Positions 17,301 to 24,685 of a DNA stretch of 64,000 bases are shown in pieces. Numbering within the stretch: the stretch's first letter is position 1; every line of letters starts with the position of its first letter. The position numbers and the translations under genes are program-made. A model generated the notes under the pieces. The model saw nothing but the letters and a program-made list of their open reading frames with translations. It did no database searches and was not told the origin of the DNA. The DNA is from Ramlibacter tataouinensis (lineage in GTDB: Bacteria > Pseudomonadota > Gammaproteobacteria > Burkholderiales > Burkholderiaceae_C): contig NZ_CP010951.1 of the NCBI RefSeq assembly GCF_001580455.1, positions 1,922,001 to 1,986,000 of the forward strand, written 5' to 3'.

Positions 17301-20048
17301 GCTGCCGTCGCCGTTGTCGCCGCCGTGCGTGTGGATGCGGTCGTCGATGGTCACGCCGCCCGCGCCCGCACTGATGCTGACGTGGCCGCCGTTGAAACCG
17401 CTCGCTCCCACGTCGCCGCCGTCGTTGGAGGTCTGGACGTTTTGCAGCGACACCGACCCGGATGCGCTGACGGTGATGTCGCCGCCACTCACGCCCCAGG
17501 TGGACGAGCTCAGCTCGGCCTTGCCGAGGATGCTGCCCGCCGGGGCCTGCAAGCTGATGGTGCCACCGGCACTGCCGACCCAGCTGAAGTCGTTGCCGAA
17601 GTCGAGGTTGCCGTTGCCGGCGCGCAGCAGGATGCTGCCGCCATTGGTCTGGAAGCTGACGGAGCGCGCGGGGATCACCGAGAGCGCGCCCGCGGCATTG
17701 ACGGTGAGGTTGCCGGCGCCGCTGTAGACGTTGTTGCCGACGACGATGTTGGACGTGTTGCCGGTGGTCGTGATGCTCACGTTGCCCTGGCCCTGCACGC
17801 CGTCGGCGAAGCCGAAGCCGCCGCCGCCGACCGCGCCGATGCTCAGGCTCTGGGCATTGTTGAAGCTCACGCCGCCGCCGAGCGCGCCGGTGCTGGCACC
17901 GAAGGTGCCGACCTTGTTGGCGCCGGCCAGCACGATGTGGCCGCCGCTGAAGGCGCCCAGGCTGCCGGCCGTGATGACCGAGCCCGCGCCCTGGCCGATG
18001 CTCTGCGTGCCGGCCAGCAGCATGACGCCGCCGCCGGTGGCCGTCAGGCTGGCGTTCAGGTCCAGCGCGCCGGCCGCGGCGATGCCGACTGAGGTGCCGG
18101 ACACCCCGGCGTTGGCGGCGATGTTGCCGGCGGTGCTGGAGATGCGCACTTCGCCCGCCGCCGTGACGCCGCTCAGGCTGCCGCCGGCCACACCCTTGGA
18201 GAGCGTGCCGATCGTGAGGGTCGTGGGCGCCGCCTGGTCGTCGTTGCGGAAGTAGAACAGGCCGCCGGAACTGGCGGCCAGCGTGTTGACCCGGTTGTTG
18301 CCGGCGTCGAGCAAGGTGTTGCCGGCCGACTTGACCATCAACCCGCCCGCCTGGATGCCGGCGCTCGCGGCCTGGGTGATGCTGCCCGGGCCGAGACTGG
18401 TGGTGTTGCGGGTGGTCAGCGAGACGATGCCGATGCCCAGCGAGCCGCTGCCGGCCGTCAAGCCGGCGTTCAGCACGATGTCGTGGTCGGCGTCGAGCGC
18501 CAGCGCCGAGCCGGAGTTCCAGTTGACGGCCGCGTTGACGTTGATGTTGCCGGCGCCGCCCGTGCCCAGCGAGGTGGTGATCCTCACATCGGAGGTCGCC
18601 AGCTGCCCTTCCAGCGTCGCCTTGGTGATCGTGCTGAAGCCCGGGCCGGCGCCGAAGGTGACGCCGCCGGAACCGCTGGCCTGCGACGTGGTGGTGCTGC
18701 CGGTCAGGACAATGGACAGGTCGTTCGGGTCCAGCAGGAGTTCGCCCTGCTGGCCCCGGGGCGCTCGCAGGTCGGTGCGGCCCGCGTAGTCCAGGTAGGC
18801 CTTGCCGGAGACCTCGGCCGCGCCGCCGTTGCCGCCCTGCGCGCCGCCGCGGGCGGAGATGTTGCCGTAGAAGCGGGTGGCCTCGTCGCTCCAGACCACG
18901 ACCTTGCCGCCGTCGCCGCCATGCGTGGCGTCGGCCTTGATGCTGACGTCGGCGCCGACGAACGCGCTGCTGGCGTTCGGCACGTCGGGGTTGCGGCCCT
19001 GGAAGTCGCCGCCGATGCGGACCACGCCGCCGCCGCTGGCGCCGGAGGCATCGATGGCCGCGCTGCCGGACAGGCCCACCTGCCGGCCCAGCACGTCGAT
19101 CGATCCGCCCCTGTCGCCGGCCGTCGCGGCGATCCGGCCGTCGACCAGGGCGTCGCCCTGTGCGCGCAGCACCACCTTGCCGCCCTCGGCGCTCACCGCC
19201 GTTGCCTGCACCATGCCGCTGTGCTTGAGCGTGCCGGCGAAGATCCCCACCGCGTCGCCCTGCAAGGTGCCCAGGTTCACCGCGCTGTCGCTCGGCGCCT
19301 GCAGCTGCATCACGATGCCTTCCAGCCCGCGCCCGGTGAGCTCCACCTTCTGGCCGGCCGCGAGCACCGTGGCGCCGCCGGGCGCCTGCAGCAGCGCCTG
19401 GGGCCCCAGGTTGACGTTCGGCGCGATCAGCACGACGTCGCCCGAGCGCGCGAGGATGCGCCCCTCCACGTTGAGCGGGCCGCCGCCCAGCCCGTCGCCG
19501 CCGAACAGGAGCCGCCCGGCCAGGGCGTCGGCTTCGCTCATGCGCAGTGTCGAAGCGGTGAAGCCGGCCGTGTCGACCACGGCACCGGCGCCGACCGCGA
19601 TGCCCGAGGGATTGACCAGCACCAGCCGGCCGTTGGAACTCAGGGTGCCGAAGATCGCCGACGGGTCATTGCCCGTCACCCGGTTGATCGACAGGCTCTG
19701 GGCGTTGGGCTGGTCGAAGCGCGTGGTGCTGCCGGCCGGCACCGAAAAGCTCTGCCAGTTGATGACCGAGCGGTTGGTGCCTGCGGCGTTCTGGGTGGTG
19801 ACGACCAGCGAGTTGCCCTGCTGCTGCAGCAGGGCCTGGCCCTGGATCACCTGCGCGCCGGCAGGCTGGCCGAAGGCATTGCTCGCGCCCATGCAGGCGG
19901 CGGCCAGGGCCAGCGCCAGCCCGGCGGGACGAAAGCCGGCGCGCGCCGGGCTGGCCTGCGGGCCGCTCCTGGCGCGAGCGACGGAAGTATTGGCCCGGCC
20001 CCTTGCAGGAAACGAACCCGTGATGCTTGGTTTGGCTGGCTTCTTCAC
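14316..20048 (-). CDS. Giant TPS-type secreted adhesin with Gly-rich modules and PT-repeat stalk
   Basis: 1910 residues from a GTG start with GGAGAG about 8 bp upstream. A long signal peptide (basic N-region, then GLALALAAACMGASNAFG) leads into a filamentous-haemagglutinin-type TPS domain (about 65-185: VINWQSFSVPAGSTTRFDQP, NRVTGNDPSAIFG, LVNPSGIAVG). Then come a beta-helix region with GDVVLIAPNV, a DLRAPRG-to-LLLDPNDLSIV block near 430-445, about a dozen Gly-rich modules (about 880-1390), further beta repeats, an (Ala-Pro-Thr-Pro)n stretch (about 1690-1845) and a 60-residue tail. Expected on or beyond the cell surface. No TpsB transporter gene lies in the window. Divergent from a GT60-like glycosyltransferase. 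Confidence 0.85.
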   Translation of the reverse strand: MKKPAKPSITGSFPARGRANTSVARARSGPQASPARAGFRPAGLALALAAACMGASNAFGQPAGAQVIQGQALLQQQGNSLVVTTQNAAGTNRSVINWQSFSVPAGSTTRFDQPNAQSLSINRVTGNDPSAIFGTLSSNGRLVLVNPSGIAVGAGAVVDTAGFTASTLRMSEADALAGRLLFGGDGLGGGPLNVEGRILARSGDVVLIAPNVNLGPQALLQAPGGATVLAAGQKVELTGRGLEGIVMQLQAPSDSAVNLGTLQGDAVGIFAGTLKHSGMVQATAVSAEGGKVVLRAQGDALVDGRIAATAGDRGGSIDVLGRQVGLSGSAAIDASGASGGGVVRIGGDFQGRNPDVPNASSAFVGADVSIKADATHGGDGGKVVVWSDEATRFYGNISARGGAQGGNGGAAEVSGKAYLDYAGRTDLRAPRGQQGELLLDPNDLSIVLTGSTTTSQASGSGGVTFGAGPGFSTITKATLEGQLATSDVRITTSLGTGGAGNINVNAAVNWNSGSALALDADHDIVLNAGLTAGSGSLGIGIVSLTTRNTTSLGPGSITQAASAGIQAGGLMVKSAGNTLLDAGNNRVNTLAASSGGLFYFRNDDQAAPTTLTIGTLSKGVAGGSLSGVTAAGEVRISSTAGNIAANAGVSGTSVGIAAAGALDLNASLTATGGGVMLLAGTQSIGQGAGSVITAGSLGAFSGGHIVLAGANKVGTFGASTGALGGGVSFNNAQSLSIGAVGGGGFGFADGVQGQGNVSITTTGNTSNIVVGNNVYSGAGNLTVNAAGALSVIPARSVSFQTNGGSILLRAGNGNLDFGNDFSWVGSAGGTISLQAPAGSILGKAELSSSTWGVSGGDITVSASGSVSLQNVQTSNDGGDVGASGFNGGHVSISAGAGGVTIDDRIHTHGGDNGDGSGGTGGNVTITTTGGVTIGGPSWGSGIQTWGGWGATGGNAGNISITANGPVKIGTSGFDSGIEARGGDGWQGNGGKGGKGGNVTISAGSGSITGTRIAAWGGFGSLGAGGAGGSVTLSTSSSISIGDSYYYDSGIVTNGGWGESGNGGAGGNVSITANGPVVLGDTSLGGGVNTWGGSSYSLGAGGKGGNITIGTGAGSLTVLGELAAQGGSSSSNSGAGGAGGAIVVNAGAGVTIGGPSYSGGINAWGGDGSVGGAGGNVTIASNGPVKIGDTSYYSGIDTWGGDGWQGTGGKGGNVTLNTGGNVDLSFIGAGGGDSELGNGGNGGAISVQTSGTLAIGSDVGSSGGNSYSLGIGGNGGNISLRGGTLAGNFSVYNDGGWGGYSSAGIGGKGGNGATVLIHQSNGALNISPSIQSGGGSGGDGFQGGGAGGAGGNISIVSAGGDLNLTGGDLSAGGGSGGYGWVTESYGPTGGQGFVAAMATGRAVNILGYVWFGGNWVNSGTLNVGSSFGLYGGKLFANSGTVNLSGDAYLDADNGVINNPGASIFVSGGGVWANLTENNGFLNIAPGGLLSAPNFSLNNGTIWLSGQLNAGSFSCTASCDVAGPNQVSVAGSGLFTNSATGEIRGNGTFMVQGGQGTLYNLGRIAPGQPDVAGSVGTLNVIGHLASGPGSVLAIDVASPTSYDVVNVTGAARFVSSAPGSEEAGPAALVVAAPPAVIELTVANGASLGPGTQLNVLNATELDVQVAPVVSAPASYQASAAPAPAGATLQVVVQPTPAPTPAPTPAPTPAPTPAPTPAPTPEPTPAPTPAPTPAPTPEPTPAPTPAPTPAPTPAPTPAPTPAPTPAPTPEPTPAPTPAPTPAPTPAPTPAPTPAPTPAPTPAPTPAPTPAPTPAPTPAPTPAPTPAPTPAPTPAPTPAPTPAPTPAPTSAPTPAPLTQTDTIVLLLGGDHATAQQVIAEMDTNPLTVFTELALKEEKKQKGPGNEGLTDATCR
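14507..14985 (-). repeat. 12-bp tandem repeat encoding (Ala-Pro-Thr-Pro)n
   Basis: About 39 near-identical 12-bp units inside the adhesin gene encode APTP, with a few EPTP and one APTS variant. Units differ mainly at third codon positions. The array is prone to slippage in multiples of 12 bp, which would change stalk length without breaking the frame. The peptide is proline-rich and probably extended, offering a Thr every four residues. Confidence 0.9.
15885..17410 (-). repeat. Gly-rich ~40-45 residue protein modules in adhesin
   Basis: Around a dozen degenerate modules share the outline G-x-GG-x-GGN-(V/I)-(T/S)-I, then a short G-x-V-x-IG segment, then GI-x-x-WGG. Several modules are nearly identical (TANGPVKIG, ASNGPVKIG, TANGPVVLG), which points to internal duplication. 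The spacing fits one or two turns of a right-handed beta-helix with glycine-rich loops; that fold is inferred from the TPS family. Confidence 0.75.
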
Positions 20049-20129
20049 GGATGCTCTCTCCGGCGGGCCCCTCCTGGTCCGTCCGCCCTCGCCCGGCCGG
20101 AAGCCGGAACTCGTCTACAGATTCTTTCG

Positions 20130-20158
20130 AAGGTAGCACAGCGTTACTTCAGGTGCAA
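20130..20158 (-). promoter_or_regulatory. Candidate sigma-70 promoter for the adhesin gene
   Basis: In an AT-richer patch of the 236-bp divergent intergenic region, the minus strand reads TTGCAC, a 17-bp spacer, then TACCTT. Each hexamer matches consensus at about half its positions, so the call is weak. It would give a leader of roughly 75 bases before the GTG start. The rest of 20049-20284 shows no other clear signal. Confidence 0.3.
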
Positions 20159-20284
20159 TAAAAGTACCGTGAAAAAACACCGCTCCAAGGTGCCGCCGGA
20201 GCCCGGCGCACGGCGCACCGCTTCGTGCGCCCTCGCTCCCGCGCTTTGCCGCTAGCATGGACGCCGTTCCGTGACCTATTCCAC

Positions 20285-21232
20285 ATGAGCGTCTTCATCA
20301 GCATCGCCTCCTACTGCGATCCCGTCCTCAGCTTCACCCTGTCCCGGGCCATCGCGACCGCGCGCTGGCCCGGCGCCCTGCATTTCGCCGTGGTGGACCA
20401 GAGCCCGGCGGCGAGCCCGCCGCTGAACCCGCAGGCCTTCGCGCCCGCGCAGGTCAGCTACGTGCGCATCGAACCGGTGTACGCGCGCGGCCCCTGCTGG
20501 GCGCGCGCCATCGCGATGTCGCTCTACGGCGGCGAGGACTGGTTCTTCCAGATCGACTCGCACATGGAGTTCGACCTGCACTGGGACCAGCGCCTGATCG
20601 AGCAGGCCTGCGCGCTGATGCCGGGCCGCCGCGGCGTGGTGTTGAGCGCCTATCCCAATCCCTTCGTCTTCGAGGGCGACCGCGCCGTGCGCAAGCCCAC
20701 CACGGAGAAGGTGCTCGCGCACGTGGTCAAGCCGGGCGCCTCGTTCGAGCCGGATCACCCGGTACTGCCCTTCGAGGCGCATCCGGTCGAGCGCGACGAG
20801 GCGCTGGCCGGGTTTCACCTGGCGGCCGGCTGCCTGTTCGCCTCGGGCGAGCTGGTGCAGCAGTTTCCCTACGACCCCTGGTTCTACTTCCACGGCGAGG
20901 AGCAGGCCTATGCGCTGCGGCTGTTCACGCACGGCTGGGACATCCTGCATGTGCCCGGGCTGCCGGTCTACCACCTGTACAACACGCCCGATTCCGGCGC
21001 GCCGCCGCGGCCCATGCATTGGGACGAGGCGCACGAGCGCGAGCGCCAGCGCAGCTGGTGGGAGCTCGAACAGCGCTCGCGCCATCGGCTGGCCGCGCTG
21101 ATCGGCGGCGCGCCCATGGGCGCCTACGGCCTGGGGCGCGCGCGCTCCATGGCCGACTACGCCGACTTCAGCGGGATCGACTTCAGCGCGCGCACGCTGG
21201 CGGCGCGCGCCTACGACGTGCTGGCGCGCTAG
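20285..21232 (+). CDS. GT60-like polypeptide GlcNAc-transferase (PF11397 family)
   Basis: 315 residues. The motif FFQIDSHMEFDLHWD (D91-S92-H93) and the C-terminal YDPWFYFHGEEQAYALRLFTHGWD are characteristic of the GlcNAc-transferase family PF11397. Its studied members (Dictyostelium Skp1 hydroxyproline GlcNAc-transferase, Trypanosoma cruzi mucin Thr GlcNAc-transferase; CAZy GT60) modify proteins. ARGPCWAR near residue 70 also fits. There is no signal peptide or membrane helix, so a cytoplasmic enzyme is expected. The gene is divergent from the Thr/Pro-rich adhesin and ends 4 bp from the convergent udg stop. The start at 20285 lacks a strong ribosome site. Activity and acceptor are inference. 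Confidence 0.75.
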   Translation: MSVFISIASYCDPVLSFTLSRAIATARWPGALHFAVVDQSPAASPPLNPQAFAPAQVSYVRIEPVYARGPCWARAIAMSLYGGEDWFFQIDSHMEFDLHWDQRLIEQACALMPGRRGVVLSAYPNPFVFEGDRAVRKPTTEKVLAHVVKPGASFEPDHPVLPFEAHPVERDEALAGFHLAAGCLFASGELVQQFPYDPWFYFHGEEQAYALRLFTHGWDILHVPGLPVYHLYNTPDSGAPPRPMHWDEAHERERQRSWWELEQRSRHRLAALIGGAPMGAYGLGRARSMADYADFSGIDFSARTLAARAYDVLAR

Positions 21233-21236
21233 CCAC

Positions 21237-22010
21237 TCACCGTTGGCCGGCGACTTCGGCGGCCAGGCACAGATCGGCCCACGCCTTGGCCTTGTCGGGC
21301 AGGTTGCGCAGCAGGTAGGCCGGGTGGTAGGTGACCACCACCGGCACGCCGCGGTACTCGTGGCGCTGCCCGCGCAGCCGGCCGATCGCCTCGGTGCTGC
21401 CCAGCAGCGACTGCACGGCGAAGCGGCCCATCGCCAGGATCACCCGCGGCTGCAGCAATTCCACCTGCCGGCGCAGGAAGGGCTCGCACTGCGCCACTTC
21501 GTCCGGCTCGGGATTGCGGTTGCCGGGCGGGCGGCACTTCAGCACGTTGGCGATGTAGACCTTGTGGCCGCGCGCCAGCCCGACCGCGCGCAGCATGTTG
21601 TCCAGCAATTGGCCGGCGGCCCCGACGAAGGGCTCGCCCTGGAGGTCCTCGTTCTCGCCCGGCGCCTCGCCCACGACCAGCCAGTCGGCGTGCCGGTCGC
21701 CCACGCCGAACACGGTGTTGCGCCGGCCCTCGCACAGCTTGCAGGCGCGGCACCCGGCCACCGCCTTGGCAAGCGCCTCCCAGTCCATGTGCTGGACGCC
21801 GGCCGGCCGCTCGCCGGGCACGCCCGCCACGGGCTGCGGCAGCGGCCGGGACGCGGGGGCCGGGACGGTGACGCGCGCGCTCACCACGGCCTCGGCCGCC
21901 GGCGCGGGCGTCAGCTCGCCAGCCGGCGGCTCCGGCGCGAGGGCGGGCGGCAGCGCGATGCCGAATTCGGCCAGCATCGCCCGGCGCCGCTCGTCGAGCA
22001 GCAGGGTCAT
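21237..22010 (-). CDS. udg: Uracil-DNA glycosylase, family 4 (Fe-S)
   Basis: 257 residues. It removes uracil from DNA at the start of base-excision repair. After a variable Ala/Pro-rich N-terminus (1-75), the catalytic domain shows the [4Fe-4S] cysteines in CRACKLCEGR and later KCRPPGNRNP, motif A GEAPGENEDLQGEPFVG and motif B HPAYLLR. All are family 4 signatures. The ATG overlaps the rimI stop by 4 bp (ATGA), completing a tsaB-rimI-udg operon with coupled junctions throughout. Confidence 0.92.
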   Translation of the reverse strand: MTLLLDERRRAMLAEFGIALPPALAPEPPAGELTPAPAAEAVVSARVTVPAPASRPLPQPVAGVPGERPAGVQHMDWEALAKAVAGCRACKLCEGRRNTVFGVGDRHADWLVVGEAPGENEDLQGEPFVGAAGQLLDNMLRAVGLARGHKVYIANVLKCRPPGNRNPEPDEVAQCEPFLRRQVELLQPRVILAMGRFAVQSLLGSTEAIGRLRGQRHEYRGVPVVVTYHPAYLLRNLPDKAKAWADLCLAAEVAGQR

Positions 22011-22474
22011 AGTTTCATGCTCATCACGACCGCATCCTCGCGCTGGCCGCCGGCGGCCGGGTAGTAGGCCTTGCGCCGGCCGACGGGCAGGTAGCCGTGG
22101 CGCTCGTAGATGCGCTGCGCGCGGGCGTTGCTCACCCGCACCTCCAGCCAGAGCCATTGCGCCTCGGTGCCGCGCGCCCACAGCTCCAGCGCATCGAGGA
22201 TGACGCGGCCCCAGCCGGCGCCCTGGTGCTGCGGCGCCACCGTGAGATTGAGCAGGTGCACTTCATCGACGCCCTTCATCGCCACGAAATAGCCCAGCAG
22301 CTCGCGCTCGGCGATCAGCACCTGGGCCTGGTAGCCCGCCTGCAGCGAATCGGCGAAGTTGCCGCGGGTCCAGGGATGTTCGTAGGCGCGCCCTTCGACC
22401 TCCGCGATGGCATCCAGCCACGCCTCGGTCATCGGCTCGAATTGCGCTTCGACGGTCTTGACAACGGCATTCAT
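22007..22474 (-). CDS. rimI: Ribosomal protein S18 N-alpha-acetyltransferase
   Basis: 155 residues, a complete GNAT domain. The acetyl-CoA pyrophosphate loop is QHQGAGWG near residue 82, preceded by VHLLNLTVAP and followed by LEVRVSNARAQRIYERHGY. It acetylates the N-terminal Ala of ribosomal protein S18 in characterised members. Its location between tsaB and udg with 4-bp overlaps on both sides is the common gene order in proteobacteria and supports the assignment. Confidence 0.88.
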   Translation of the reverse strand: MNAVVKTVEAQFEPMTEAWLDAIAEVEGRAYEHPWTRGNFADSLQAGYQAQVLIAERELLGYFVAMKGVDEVHLLNLTVAPQHQGAGWGRVILDALELWARGTEAQWLWLEVRVSNARAQRIYERHGYLPVGRRKAYYPAAGGQREDAVVMSMKL

Positions 22475-23166
22475 GGCGACGGGCGCGCGGCGGCGCGCAA
22501 GGCGGCGCGCTCTTCGGTCGTTTGGGCCACTTTATCCCGAATATAGAGCGGCGTGGCGCGGTCGGCCGGCTGCGCCTGGCCGTCGGCGATCAGGGCCGGC
22601 GCGAGCCGCAGCAGCGCCTGGGCCGTCGGCGCCGCCTCGATCCGCGCCGCCGCCGGCGCGATGCGCTCACCATACTCGCCGAAGACGTTGCCCGCCAGCG
22701 CCCAATCCGGCGGCACCTGCAGCTGGCCGGGCGCGCCCAGCGTGATCGGCCCTTCGCGCCGCCAGCCGTTCGCCTCGTGGATGTAGCGGGCGGCATAGAC
22801 CTCGTGCATTCGCGCATCGAGCATCGCCAGCACGCGCTCGGCGCCGCTGCGCTGCCGCGCATCCTCGGCCACGGCCAGCAGCGTTTCCACCCCCAGCACC
22901 GGCACGCCGGCACCGAAAGCCAGTCCCTGGGCGACCGAGCACGCGGTGCGCAGGCCGGTGAAGGAGCCCGGGCCGCGGCCGAACACGATCGCATCGAGTT
23001 GCGCCAGGCGCAGGCCGCAGCGCGCCAGCAGCGACTGGATCACCGGAATCAGGCTGGCCGACGCGTGCGCGCCGCCCGCGGCCTCGTGCTCCGCGCGCAC
23101 GCCGTGCGCGGCCTGCACGGCCACGCGCAATATTTCGGTGCTGGTGTCGAAGGCAAGGAGGTTCAC
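22471..23166 (-). CDS. tsaB: tRNA N6-threonylcarbamoyladenosine factor TsaB
   Basis: 231 residues. TsaB is the inactive ASKHA-fold partner of TsaD in t6A37 synthesis of ANN-decoding tRNAs. Features: NLLAFDTSTEILRVAV at the N-terminus, HASASLIPVIQSLL, and FGRGPGSFTGLRTACSVAQGLAFG. I chose the GTG at 23166 because GAGAG lies 6-10 bp upstream and homologues start just before the first strand. An in-frame ATG at 23205 lacks a ribosome site and nearly abuts the divergent dacB start. A Sua5-type TsaC gene for the preceding step lies about 3 kb away. Confidence 0.92.
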   Translation of the reverse strand: MNLLAFDTSTEILRVAVQAAHGVRAEHEAAGGAHASASLIPVIQSLLARCGLRLAQLDAIVFGRGPGSFTGLRTACSVAQGLAFGAGVPVLGVETLLAVAEDARQRSGAERVLAMLDARMHEVYAARYIHEANGWRREGPITLGAPGQLQVPPDWALAGNVFGEYGERIAPAAARIEAAPTAQALLRLAPALIADGQAQPADRATPLYIRDKVAQTTEERAALRAAARPSP

Positions 23167-23215
23167 GCGGGGCTCTCGGCTCAGTCTGCCATTATCGAAC
23201 GACATAATGGGACGC

Positions 23216-24616
23216 ATGTTCCTGCGCCGCCCGATCGCCGTGTGCATCTGCCTGGCCGCAGCCGCCTGCGCGGCGCAGCCGCTGCCGCCGGAAGTCGATG
23301 CGGCCCTGGCGCGCGCCAAGCTGCCGCGCGACGCGCTGGTGGCGATGGTGGTGGCGGCCGACGCCAAGTCGACGCCGCGGGTCAGCCATCGGGCGCAGGT
23401 GGCGATCAATCCCGCCTCGATCGCCAAGCTCGCGACCACCTTCGCCGCGCTGGAGATGCTGGGACCGGCCTACACCTGGAGCACGCCGGTCTACGTGGAC
23501 GGGCCGATCCAGGACGGCGTCCTGCAGGGCAACCTCTACATCAAGGGCCAGGGCGACCCCAAGCTGGTCGCCGAGCGCCTGTGGCTGCTGCTGCGCCGCG
23601 TCCAGGGGCTGGGCATCCGCAGCATCGCCGGCGACATCGTGCTGGACCACAGCGCCTTCGAGGTGCCGCCGCAGGACCCGGGCGCGTTCGACGGCGAGCC
23701 GCTGCGGCCGTACAACGCCTCGCCCGACGCGCTGCTGCTGAACTTCAAGTCGGTGGTGATGACCTTCACCCCGCTCGGGGCGAACGCCCAGGTGCAGGTC
23801 GAGCCGCCGCTGGCCGCGGTGCAGTTCCCGGCCAGCGTGCCCCTGAGTCGCGCGCCCTGCGGCGACTGGCGCGCCGCGCTGCAACCGGACTTTTCCGATC
23901 CGGCGCGGGTGCGCTTCGCCGGGAGCTACCCGGCGGCTTGCGGCGAGCGCTTCTGGCCGCTGGCCTACGCCGATCCGCGCTCGTACGGGCCGCGCGCCAT
24001 CGCCGGCATGTGGCAGCACGTCGGCGGTGCGCTCAAGGGGCAGGTGCGCGACGGGCCGGTGCCGGCCGGGCTGGCGCCCGCCTTCGAACTGCAGTCGCCG
24101 CCGCTGGCGGACGTCGTGCGCGACATCAACAAGTTCAGCAACAACGTGATGGCGCAGCAGGTCTTCCTCACCCTGGCGCTGGCGCAAGGCACCTCGCCCG
24201 CCACCCCGGACGCGGCGCGCCAGGTGATGCAGCGGTGGTGGCGCGAGCGCATCGGGCCGGACGACGTCCCGGTGTTCGACAGCGGCTCCGGCCTGTCGCG
24301 CCAGGAGCGCATCAGCGCGCTGCAGCTGGCGCGCCTGCTGCAGCTGGCCTGGTCCTCGCCGCTGATGCCGGAGCTGGTGGCCTCGCTGCCGCTGGCCGGC
24401 GTGGACGGCACGCTGCGCCGCGGCCGGGTCAAGGCGGGGCTGGGCGTGGCGCACCTGAAGACCGGCAGCCTGCGCGACTCGGCGGGCGTCGCCGGCTACG
24501 TGGATGGCGCCAGCGGCCGGCGCTACGTGCTGGTGGCCATCGTCAACCATCCGCAGGCCGCCGCGGCCCGGGCGGCGATCGACGCCCTGGTCGAGTGGAC
24601 CGCACGCGACGAGTGA
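23216..24616 (+). CDS. dacB: D-alanyl-D-alanine carboxypeptidase/endopeptidase (PBP4 type)
   Basis: 466 residues. A periplasmic low-molecular-weight class C penicillin-binding protein that trims or cleaves D-Ala cross-links in peptidoglycan. An N-terminal signal peptide (PIAVCICLAAAACAAQ) is followed by the three catalytic motifs: SxxK in ASIAKL (nucleophile Ser), SxN in FSNN and KTG in HLKTGSL. The large insert between SxxK and SxN, typical of PBP4, is present. The ATG at 23207 is an alternative start. The gene converges on an SGNH lipoprotein with a shared terminator between them. Confidence 0.9.
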   Translation: MFLRRPIAVCICLAAAACAAQPLPPEVDAALARAKLPRDALVAMVVAADAKSTPRVSHRAQVAINPASIAKLATTFAALEMLGPAYTWSTPVYVDGPIQDGVLQGNLYIKGQGDPKLVAERLWLLLRRVQGLGIRSIAGDIVLDHSAFEVPPQDPGAFDGEPLRPYNASPDALLLNFKSVVMTFTPLGANAQVQVEPPLAAVQFPASVPLSRAPCGDWRAALQPDFSDPARVRFAGSYPAACGERFWPLAYADPRSYGPRAIAGMWQHVGGALKGQVRDGPVPAGLAPAFELQSPPLADVVRDINKFSNNVMAQQVFLTLALAQGTSPATPDAARQVMQRWWRERIGPDDVPVFDSGSGLSRQERISALQLARLLQLAWSSPLMPELVASLPLAGVDGTLRRGRVKAGLGVAHLKTGSLRDSAGVAGYVDGASGRRYVLVAIVNHPQAAAARAAIDALVEWTARDE

Positions 24617-24633
24617 GCGTCGGCCCGGCCATG

Positions 24634-24665
24634 AAAAAAGGGCGCCCCGCGGGCGCCCTTTTTTT
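24634..24665. terminator. Bidirectional intrinsic terminator
   Basis: AAAAAA, GGGCGCCC, a CGC loop, GGGCGCCC and TTTTTTT form a textbook symmetric hairpin with an A-tract on one side and a T-tract on the other. It can end transcription of dacB from the left and of the SGNH lipoprotein gene from the right. Confidence 0.92.
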
Positions 24666-24685
24666 GGGATGGCGCGCTGCCGCCC

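Noticed and set aside
16189..18789. Series of long plus-strand ORFs rich in Pro and Leu
   Set aside because: They are shadows of the Gly-rich adhesin on the other strand, produced by extreme GC content and repeated glycine codons.
23167..23205. ATG at 23205 as the tsaB start
   Set aside because: No ribosome site, and it leaves one base to the divergent dacB ATG at 23207; the GTG at 23166 with GAGAG upstream matches the family N-terminus.
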